From Heliopora coerulea (Eukaryota; Cnidaria; Anthozoa; Scleralcyonacea; Helioporidae): DNA of 64,000 nucleotides. Of this stretch, positions 29,122 through 41,100 are shown piece after piece. Position 1 is the first letter of the stretch; every line of letters begins with the position of its first letter. Both the position numbers and the translations under genes were made by a program. Location: the NCBI GenBank assembly GCA_030142905.1, contig JASJOG010000046.1, positions 320,501 through 384,500 on the forward strand, written 5' to 3'. The notes beneath the pieces were generated by a model. It saw nothing but the letters and a program-made list of their open reading frames with translations. It was not told the origin of the DNA and did not search any database.

Positions 29122-32100
29122 TCAGCTATTATTTTGCATTTCAATTAGTATTTTTCCAGTTGATTTACGTTCCCAGATAAATTTGAATGCCTGGTTAATC
29201 TAGACAATTAGGAAAAGGTATAATATCAGAAGTTATATTTTGTCTTAGTTCATTTAAAATTTATAGACAAAAAAAAAATTATAGAAATGCTAATGAACTA
29301 CATGTCTGACACTTTCCTTAGTAATTATGGGACAACGAGTGTCTCGATTTTTTCTTTTTTTTTTTTTTTGGGAGGGGGGAGAACTTGCAGAAATTATACC
29401 TCTTGGACAACATTGGTTGACATGTGCCAATTTCATGGCTTAGTCTACTGTGATTTTATCAAAGGGAAGTTTCTTGAGAAAACGGTTAAGAGATCTCTAA
29501 ATTAACTCATTACCCACCCAATCAACTTTTCATGATCTTATTCTGGCTAATGGCAAAGTATTTTTCTTGTCAAAGGGAGACATGGCTGGCTTGGGTTAAA
29601 TGGTTCAAGTATTTAACCTTTGACACTCATATCTTAACTACATCATACTACATCAGTCTGGCTACTGCTGGATGATTTTATTTAGCTACCTCATTTGAGA
29701 GACTGCCAGTGATCAAAAGTTTAAATAGGTATGTATGAAAATAATTGAATTAGATATTTTTACCTCAGTTAATGGAAACACTCTGCTTATGTGTGGATGG
29801 ATTTTTCCCTGTTCTGCCAACATCAATACTTCATTTATGGAATCTTGGAATATTTTTGGATTCTTTCTTAAATAAGCACCCTTGGAAAAGAGTTTCCAGA
29901 ACATTAGAATTATTTACCAGTGATAACTGTGGCACAAATGATTCAACACGAAAACACTGAGAAGTGTTAAAAAAAATTGGACAAAAGCTATTAAGATTAT
30001 GTTAGGAATATTTTACTTTCCTGGTGAATATTATCAACAATAATGCTTCATAAGAAATGAAATAAGTTCGCAAAAGACTTACCCAGTACACTCCAACTGT
30101 TAAAAAAACACAAACTTTTAGTGAGGACAAAAATGCTTTTGAGGATTTTTCCTGATCACAGAAGAATGACTTAAGTTGTAAAGGACAATACCTGCTGAAC
30201 AGTTTTTCACTAGTAGCAAATTAGCAGGGATCTTGAAAATGCAAATAAATTATGAGTAAGGGTTAATCAATGGTCATGAGTGATAAAGGATTCAACATTG
30301 CAAGTGAAGCTTAACAGCCACGAGTGGCTGTAGGCCCCAAGTAGACATTCCAGCTTCACGAGCTTTTTCTTTTCCAGTTTAAGATCAAAGAGACGTTGGT
30401 CGTTAGAAATTAACATATTCACTCACTAGTATGCGATAAGAGTTTATCACACTCCTGAATACTAATGAGTGGACTAAAGGATTTAACGCTTCTGTCGAAA
30501 CAATGAATTGTGGGTGTGTAATGAGATAATTACAGTTTTACTTACAATAATTACATTATAGTTACACTGGTACGTATCAAGAAACAACTTGTGGAAGAGT
30601 TGTCACAATAACAATGGCAAATAACTCTGACAGTTGGATGTTGTGTTGTAATATTTACCAAGTATCGTAAAAAACATCCAAAATTTACTGTTATATGCTG
30701 CTATAGAACTGCAGTTTGAATGAAAGTAAATAGTTTTAAGCTACATGAATTGATCAAAATGCATCCTTTAACCGATTAAGGGGCAAGGGCACACTATAAT
30801 TTTTTACTCTGGCTAATGCCAGATGCTTTTACTGGTCAAATAGATGAGCCCTGCCCGTTCATGGGTTAATGTTTCAAGTCACTCATTACAGCAGCATCAT
30901 ATTATGTAACTCATTCCTGCTGTGATAACAGGCTGGAAACTTCCTTCTGCGGTATAAAGTTGTCTGATCTTGCCCAAATTAAAATAGAAGACAGCTGTCT
31001 TATGCAGAAATTGTTAACTGTGTTTGCAACCCCAATGCCTTGTTTCTGGAATGTGCGTGACAACCACAACCCACTGAACATAATAAAAATTGTCATCTTA
31101 TCTGTTCCATGCTTATCAAACCAGTCAATTTTGAATTACAAGAGGAACTCCTGATCACATTTAATAGGGGCCTTTACTGCTTACTATGGGGCAACCATAC
31201 AAAGAAGCACCAATATGTTGGGCCTTTAACCTTGTCCATGTCTAGTTCAGTTTTTAAAGAAGCCATTTCTAAATTACCTGTGGTATTTCACCAGAAGCAA
31301 AACCAACAACAACCAGTCTCCCTTCCCAGGACAAGCTAATCAAAAAAATTAAAACACTTTCAAGACCAGTGATGATATTAATGCTTTATTGAACAGCAGT
31401 TAAGACATGAGAATGGAAACTTACCTCTTAATGCAATCAATCATTGTATCTCCTCCAACAGACTCCACAACTACATCAACGCCTTTGCCTTTCGTCAGTT
31501 CTTTAACCTAGCAATTTTCAATTGAAGTATCACGCCCCTGCACAATTGTAAGCTTGACTAAAACAGTTCCCCAATGTGGAGAGTGCAGGGCCTGAGTTGA
31601 CTCATGACATCCTTCCTCCCACTAAAATCAAAGACAAGGAACTCTGTTTCTCCATAGATTTTTGTCTTTCTTTCTAGTGTGTAGTGCTAGTCATATTTGA
31701 AAGCCAAGAAGCAAAGATGGGATTCTTGCAATAAGGTCCATAAGTTGGCAGATTGTGGCCCATTGGCAGTTATTACCAATTTCAATTCTAGTTTCAAATA
31801 ACCAATAAAAATTGGCTTTCTTGAAAAAAAAAAGGGTGATGGTCATGTAATTTGGTTGAGAAAATACAATTTCTGAACACTTATTTTGTTTCCACAAAAA
31901 GATCAGAAACTGAGATTCTACTTGTTTCAGAAATCAAGGTTTGTTCGCAGAGGTCCGCCCTTGTCCAATTCATAAGCAATTGTTTCATTGATACGAAATT
32001 ACTTATTTTCGAACCACACTTCTTTAGCCCCTTTTCTCGAATTTTAGTGAAACTCCCGAGTTTTGATCGGTTATTTTACAATTAGAAACCTGTGTACCAT

Positions 32101-35100
32101 GTAGTGATTCATATTTTTTACAAAGAATAGCTGATCGATATGTTCTTCGCAAGAGATCACCTCCGAATGTTGACAAGACAAAATGGACAGAACGGCCTTG
32201 AACGAATTTTCATCGTGAACCCGAGGTTTGAAGATTTTTACGTCGGACCTTCGTTTTTGTTCTCTTGTTGAATTTGTTTGCCTTTCCCTCGAGAAGAAAT
32301 TCCATGTTTTGTGCATTTTCAAGCATTGGAGTAGTGGTTAACACAGCCCACGCCAAAGACGAAAATTGTGCAAATCACATGCATTTTTACAATTGCTTAG
32401 TAATACTTGTTCAAATTGACCTTAAATTGAAGACAAAAATAAGTGAAGGCACTTCAATGTTTCCACAGCTGGCGTACATTCTAATGTTATTTTCAGGAGA
32501 GGATTCTTGTCGTTTAAGGTTGAAAATCACTAGATTTTTACCTGCATGGCTACTTTTCTCAAAGCTTAGGACCGCAGTAACAGGCTAAAGTTCCTTTACA
32601 TATATTAATATATTTCGAAAAAAAATTCTTTCGAACTGCAATTTTGGATTATTTAAAAAAAAATTTAACACAGTTTGATCATTCTAAGCAGGAGGATAAC
32701 TCGAAACTGTTTTCTCACATGATTGGTTCAAAAAAGAACCAATGACTATTTTTGCAGTATTGACCAATAAAAGACAATAATTAATGTTTGACCAATCAGA
32801 AATCCGAAATCAACTCCCGCCACACTTGGATAAACTCGAAGGATGTCCCAGAGCACAGACGTGTGGCTTATGGCTGGATGTGTGAAGACGTTTGCGTTCA
32901 ATACGCCTCTGTGGTCCTAAACAGAATTTCTCGTCTAAGTAACCTCGAAAAATTAGAGAATTTGTCCAGGGAATGTTCTTCGACATTTTCTCAGGTATGT
33001 GTGATGCATTTATGTGCTTTTATTGTTGAATTTCTTTCCATGAACCGGTTGGCAATTGCCGAGTCTGTTTTATCCGCTTGCTTCCTTAGCTTGTCAGTCC
33101 GAGGTGAAAGAAAAAAGTTCCAGGAAATCGCAGGGACTGTTTGAAGAGTTCTGTATTTATGTTTAACTAACATTTTGTCGAAAAACATCGAATTCAGGGC
33201 CGAATTTGTTCTCACTAGCAGCTTCGCGAACGGTGTCCTTGACTACAGTTGCAATACACATTTCGAGTTCTGTTCGAACGGAATAAAGCCATACCTTGCT
33301 AAAACTTTTAGTTCGTACGAAGCAGCCTCTTCCAATTGCTCACTTTGTCTTCAAAGTATTTGTTCAGCATGCTGTTCTGTTCGTATTCAAAGGCTGTGAG
33401 TTGTCTTGACGCTAAGGTGCTGTCGACAATTTGATGACATTTGGATGGTTTCTACTGCACAGTTTAGTTACTAATGTTGTTCGACCTGGTGGACCCGTCG
33501 AAAATGCCGAATTTCCATAACATGCGGTCCTTCGCTTAAAATTGTTTTAGAATTGCGAGTTTAATTGGCAGTCTTCAGGTGCTGCGCTTTTAAAACGTTT
33601 TCATCATGGTTAAAAGAAATTTCTGGACGTCCTAAATGGTGGTAGTTACTCTTCTCAAAGTGGATGTTTTGAAATGACAATCTCAAAATGTGCTAATCTA
33701 TTTATTTTACTTTTCAGTGGTTTGTGGATTCTGCGTTGTTTGGATGAGGGTTCTCCCAAAGTGCTATTTGTTTTCGTTAAATTTTGAGCAAGATTTTCCG
33801 CAATTGACAAGAATGTTTGATTTAATATTATGCGACTTAAGAAGGCAATGTTTGATCACGTTTCAATAGGTAGATGAAGTTTTTGAGACAAGGAGCCTAA
33901 GAATTGATGTTTTGCTCTACTGATTAAACAAATGGATTAATTTTAAAATACTCCTCACTTCCGAGAGTGGCACGTCCTAAGACAAGCCAAATTTCTAGCA
34001 AAATTAGAAAACTTTGCAAATCTGCATTAGTTCTGAAAACAAAACGAACCCAAACATCAAAAGATGAGGTAAATCGTTTTCTACTTGCAAGTCTGATGTA
34101 TTCTGATAATTAACCAGACTGAACTTTTAAATCTTTTTAAGTAATTGACACAAATCTGCTGTGTTCTAAAAACTGAACAGGCCAAATCTACGTAACAGTG
34201 GTGAAACTTTTTAGAAGGGTCGTTGCAAATATTTGGTATTCTCACAACAAAATAAACTGATAAAATTTTCAAAGCTTTGGTTTACAGTCTGTAAAGTCAA
34301 GCAGCAAATCTGTCGTGATTTCAGAAAGGAAGACAAAACCTAGTAAACTGATTAGCATCAATCATTTAAGTAACTTGGGTTAGTCTTGATGATTTTTAAG
34401 TTGAGAAAAACCTATTCTGTTATGCTTTGAGACCCGGCCAAAGATATGCAGCTCATTTTTCTTTGCATTATATTAAGAGTTGGCAACAGGTTATATTTTT
34501 TGTAAAAAACATTGGAAAATTAAACCACGTGTCCAGGGAGAGCCCTCCAGTTTTCATGGAATGGATTTCCGAGCATAATTTTTATGGATTGGATTTTTAA
34601 CGGCTGTATTTTGTACTTTCAATGACTGGATCTATGGACATTATATGACATTGGATTCCTGGTTGAGTTGGTGGTCATGACTTATAATGCAAGATGCTGG
34701 ATACAACCAAGAATAAACACAAAAGGTTAGACCTGGTGGTCAAATGATCTAATTACTTTCAGTTGGGCAGCAGAGTAGAATGACTAGGACAGGACAGTTA
34801 GATAGGCAGGTCAAGAAAAGCCACATCCGTTTCATTAGATATAGTTGGTATGGCTTCTCTTGGAGTAGATACCAGGGTATAATTGTACGCTTAAATCCCA
34901 GGTGGACTTCGGCTGGTGGTGGAGGATAATCATTCCAGGAGACATCCCATCAACAAAGGTACGCTAGGTAATTTCTTACTTAGAAAACCAAATTTAAGAT
35001 GCATAGCCACAGTATTCAAAACTAATTAATGCCATAACCTCTCAAGAGACTGATAAAGAAATTACGTTAAGTCAGCAGCCAGGTGGCTCTCAGTCTGACA

Positions 35101-38100
35101 AGTACGTAAGAGCTTTTCAAGATTATGTTTGTTCAAATACATTTCAATCGACAGATGCGAGGCATTTTATTGCCCACTAAAGTTTTCTGTGAGGATACAA
35201 TTATCTCAAATAGTGGATACACAAATTTTTAAAGTGATTTTAAAAAGTTTTCGGCCCATCATTGGTTGGGAGGCTCTGAATTATTGTAAAGAGTTAACAT
35301 TTATCCACATCAGATTTATGGTGCATATGGTGAAAAGACGCTGATCTTAAATACTTCAGAGAAAGTCAATTCTACTAAAATTAGAAGAGGCAATTCTTAG
35401 TAAGGAGTCTTGGAACAAAATATCCTTGATTGATTGAAAGGAATAGATAAATGGGGAGTTGAATTACCAGGTTAAATGAATACCCAAAAACGTTTTTCAG
35501 ACATCTCGTATAATATTGAGTGAACACTAGATTTAAGATAGAGCTATAGCAGTATGTTCTTGATCTGGTGGAAGTAATACATGGATACAGTGGAAATCAG
35601 CGGACATCAGTCTGAGGTAAAGTTTTTCAGGTACGAAAGACCTCGATCATCGCCATTTGGAATCAGGTGCGTGTTCAAACAGTCATTTTCTAGGCATCAA
35701 AATTTAGGTTGAATTTAGGAATCAGAGTTAGACTGGGCTAATTTTTAAAGCTTATCGCAAGAGAAACTAGGACTCTTGAAGTTATGGAGGGAAACGGGAT
35801 TCATTTCCTGATGATGTGCTTGAAGAGCGTTTCTCGCTTAATTTCTGGCCACCAGGGTAGTGGAAAAAGCTCACGAGTTTCATCAATGGTCTGTTGTGGT
35901 TTGGCCAAGTTGAGACAAAATGTTCCTATGACCGTCAGTGCAAGCCAAAGCACGTGATCTGTTGGTAATATTCATGAACTTGGTCCACAGCTTGTACATA
36001 CGTAATTACTTTAATGAGAATTTTGTGAATTATTCCAATGGCTATACAAACTGTATACCCATTGCACCAAAGGTTAACCTGGCACCAGAAACTTGTTTCA
36101 CACTGATCTACTGAGTGACTCATGTTGATAGTGCCATGGATTTACGCATTAAGGCTTTCGGAGTATTGTTATCACCAAATACTGATAAAGAATTTAGGTA
36201 GTCTTCGTGAACTGAAAAATAAGATCTCCTGTCCTAGGTTGCGGCGTTCGGTAATTATGATTTAAGGATAAACAATTTAGGTAATCTTCGGCTCCTGTAA
36301 CCTGAACAAATAAATCTCCGGTCCTAAGATGCGGCATTCTATAATTATGTATCGGTAATGAAGAATGTAGGTAATCATCGTCAACTGAGTTTGATCAATG
36401 AAATCTTCCGTCCTAGGATGCTGAAAATAATATTCAAGATCTTTAACATTCGAATTGTAACTTACTGGTTATGTCAATAAAGGAAAACAAAACTCAATTG
36501 GTGTCTTGTGTCTAAATCGGTAGTTCATCCAAATGTGTTTAACTTCTTGAACTTGATACCTGGCATGTTGATTTGATGTAGTATATATGAAATTTAAACT
36601 GTTCATTTTTGTACAAAAAATTATTTAATATACTTAATATTCAGAATTTAGAATTGCATCTTTGGCTGTGCTGTGGCAGCAAGTGTCCGACACGCCCATT
36701 ATTATCAATTCGAATTGTAACCAACTTGAGTTAAAACAATAAAGAACCAAAAAGGTGCTGGTATGTGTGTGTGACTTTTTTTATACCTTGGTAGAATATA
36801 AATGCTTTTCGGTAAATCACAGATGGTACAGTACCAAGTTCCCCATCCTCAAAAAAACTTGCAAAATAATTGTACTGTAACAATGCCTACATTGTTTCAA
36901 CTGTAAATTAGACGTTGAACTCATAACGGTCAACCAACCTTTAGTATTTTGCGCTTATTCTGTGTTAAAAGAAGTACATCATTTTTAGTAAGTACTGATA
37001 GCTGCAAAAAAATAAACCTGCTGTAAAGCCACAATCAAGGAAAAGACATTTAAAGTGTCTATTCCATTGAAATAACCAATAATTTACAAAATCTTAGTGG
37101 CACTTTTAGCTTTAATTCAGCATGTAGACGAACCAAATGAATTTTAAGGAACTCTAGACATGATGGCAGTACTTTTTTCAGTTGTAAATGAACAGTTTCT
37201 CAAAGAACAAAACATAATAATGGCAACTTGGTATTCTAACTAGAGTCAGTTTGTTAAGTTAGGAGTGATATGCTTGTTAAGTAGCCCAAAGTAAACTTTC
37301 AGGAACATACACCATATAAAAAATTTTTTCAATTATGTTGTACCATACTGCTGAATTAAGAACATCAAAAGATTGCAATTTTTGGTCTAGTTTATAACAA
37401 ATTAGGTGTGGTACAGTATTTCCTTTGTAGACAAGTTGTACAAAATGAGTTCTAAGAACTCCATAAATGTACAGCTGAATGACTACCAAAAAATAAAACA
37501 GTGGCTTATGTGTCAAACTTAGAATTAACAATTATGGCGCTTTCCTCGTATTGGTGCAATTGAACAAAATGTGTTTTCAGCCTTAATCTTCTTAGTTTCA
37601 GGAACTCATTGTTTTGTAAATGAACTGTTAAATAGATAAGACTGTAAAATATTTGAGGGTTTTTGCATAAAATGTGATGAGGAAAATAACTGTTCTAATC
37701 TGGGAACTTTGTCACGATAAATTTGTTTAGCGGGGTAAACTGGATTTTGTTTTACAAGGGTACAAAAAATAAATGCCTGTATTTGTGTAATTCAGAGCAT
37801 ATTATCTTTGAGCACTGGTTGACGTAATTGTTGTGAAGTTCAGTTATGCTAGTGTTAGAGTTCATAAAATGCTGCCTGTAAAAATTGAAATAGACACAAC
37901 TGTCCACTGCAGCATAGAGGACTAGTTTTTTACATTTCCTGAGTGTATGATAAATGCCAATAAATGTTTGAATACATTTGATGTATTTTTGTACTATGGT
38001 AAATTTTAAATAATTATTTACTGTAGAATACAGTAATAAATTTTGAAAACTTTTCAGGCTTATGTGTGGTTTTATAAAACGTCAATGAAACACCACCTTG

Positions 38101-41100
38101 GACTGAGTTCATACACAATTAATTTTGTTAAATATGGCATGGTAAAATTAACCGTCAAAAATGGTTGCTATCAAGGTTGTAGTTTTCTTAAGTGTCATGC
38201 TTTTGTAACTGAATTATATAATAAAGGAAAACAAGCCTTGGCCTCATGTAAATATATAGCTCAGATAATGTTACAGCCAACATTCAGCATTTTCCACACC
38301 TGACATATTAAACAAAAAAATAAATGCATGCTAGTAATGATTAAAAAGCTGTTTATTAGCTACATGTTACTGGGGACAAAATTTGCCTGAATTTCTTGGG
38401 GGCACCAGCCTCTTCATTCTGCTGTTCTGTGAAGTGTGGTTTAATCCATTTTGCACATAGTCTGCATGATATAGTGAAATTTTACAGGTGACTTTTCAAA
38501 AATAGTGATCTTTTATAGGGGTGCACCGGATATTGTATCCGGCCGGATAGTAGGGTAATGGGACTATCCGGTATCCGGCCGGATACCGGATAATTTGCTT
38601 TTCTGAAGACAATTGTCAATTTGTGTTACTTGTACCATACTAACAACAGACATTAATGGATGAAACAATGTAAACTCGTGCTCTGTTCTAACGTTATTTT
38701 TTAACAAATAAACAGAAGATAATCGTCTGTTACTTGATAACAATCTCAATAAGTGACACATTTTGATGCGCATAACAACCATTTTACACAAAGTTGTTTG
38801 TAGTCCCACTCTAGTTTGTTATATAGTGGCACTCTCAGAATTTTCTTGCATTGTGATGAATGAAAAGGAGTTTCATCTTCATGTTCATCTTCAGTTCTGT
38901 GCATTTTTCCACCATTTGCAAGTTGCAACTCGTAACTTGTCTAATTAATGCTTGTAATAATTATAAACGCCAGTGAACAAGTAAAGTTTTAAAGTAATTA
39001 CTTGCAAAAAAAGACAAATCATATTTGAACTTCAGTGTAAAGTTTTAATTTTTCTCCTCTCAATCCAAACCTAATTTGGGTAATAATTGATTGATTTGTG
39101 GCAAGTGCGAGCTTTTCATCCAAAAATACCGGTATCCGGCCTGATTTTTTTCAATTATTCGGTAAATCCGGTATCCGGCCGGCTATAAAAAAACACTATC
39201 CGGTGTACCCCTAATCTTTTATGTAATAAAATAACTGAGAAATTCCTGTGAATTTCATATGTTTTCTGATTAATTTTTTTCCCAGCAATTCGAACACCAA
39301 TACATATTGTGTCTTTTTTAAACAGGTAAACCCTTGAGCACTCTCTACACCACTTTAAATGCTCAACACTTTGGTTAAATTTAAGTTAATCAAATAATTG
39401 AATTGTTAAATGCTTGACTTAAATGGGTCAACATTTCTATGAATTTTTATTATTATAACCACTAAAAGATCGGTTTAGTTTAAATTTAAACACAGGGACT
39501 TTAAAAACTGATTTAGAAATTAAACCAAATATATTTGAAATTTGTCCTTAACACCTGATTTCCTTCTTTTCTTTTATTTTGGACATTTAATGAAGTACAA
39601 GAACAATATATCAACAAGCCATGTGACATGAACTTTTCAAATTAATGTTGCTAACTGACAAGATTTTCTTTTATTCTTTAGGTCTAACATAATGGCAACC
39701 AGAAAGAATAGTTTGGTTGGATCCACAAATGATTGTATGACCATGAAGTATTTTGAACCAGTTTGATCAACCAAAACAGCCATGGGTAGCCATTTGTGTT
39801 TCAAAATTATGTTGGTTTAACTTGTTGTTTCAGACTATCATTGCTGCATGAATAATTTATTTGACCCAACATTTTTCATGGGTAAGAAGTAAAATTTATC
39901 TGCATAAGTTTTTCCTATTGCTTTCCATTTTGGTTCCAACCAAAAAATACCTAAAAGTTTATGGTACAAGCTAAGCTGATTTTTTGCAGATGATGTTATA
40001 CTTGCACATATTACTGTTAATATCAATTTCAGTCAAGGAACTATTATAGAAAGCTATGGATTTCCCCTTGAGAGGGTACCAGAGATTCCCTGACCTGATG
40101 AACATAGACAAGGTGGCGAGCAAGAGTGGTGTCTGTAGTATGCTTACCTTTTCCTTGATACTTTCAGTTTTGTAGTTGATGACATTGACTGCACCTTGCT
40201 TCAAGACCAATTTTGTTTTTTCTTCACCTCCAGCTGCACCTATTACCTAACAATAACAGATCATAAAGCACGTTACCATCTCATTTTCAGTCCTGGAGGT
40301 ATAGCCAGAGTTTGTAGCATTAGAAAGCCAAATGCTAAAGATGTACAAAATCACAGTCAGTAGTAGAGCATTGGAATGTCTTCTCAAGAGGATATTAGAG
40401 GTAATGAATTTTGCCAAAAATAACATAGGTGCTTAAAATAAAATTAAAAAGGGATTCAGGGCATCCCATTACATTCAGTGGTATACCCAGCCCATAGTTC
40501 TGCAAATATTTATTACAAAGATATAAGACAAAAATTTGATTATACAAAATGAAACAAAAAGTTTAAAGTTACCAGAAGCTGTAAACCCTACTCAGTTCAG
40601 TTACAGCAATAATCAATTCTCCAGCATGTTTTCCCAGAATTAATCACATAATTCTTATTTTTAAAAAATTTCCAGGGGACCACCCCCCAGACTCACAGAA
40701 GGTCAAGCCTTCATGGTGCTTATTGGGACTCTTGGGTCTGCAAATATACCCAAAATCTGGGTGCAACACTGATATTATTAATTTAATCTCTGTCAGTTGG
40801 TCCTGCCTTTCTTAAATTTAATTCTCTCGCTATTTATTAGCTGGGCAGTTTCAGCAAGTCTTGAAAAAATTAGTTTTTAGTATTGCACAAAAGTCAAATG
40901 ATGAAATTTCAATTTGATTTCTGAAGATTAAGGGTCAACATTTTTATCACTTGGCTAATGGAGCACTTCAGCATTTTATTCTGGCTAACACTACAGAATT
41001 TTATGTAAAATTTTATTAATCTGTGGGAAGCATCATGGGGTTGCTCTAACATCAATCACGGTGGAAATCCTTGAACAATGTCTACGTATAGGCAGTAGTA

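Noticed and set aside
32788..33144. 118-codon ORF as a protein-coding gene
   Set aside because: It uses a TTG start, has no recognised domain and crosses a strong donor-like site; kept only as part of a non-coding candidate.
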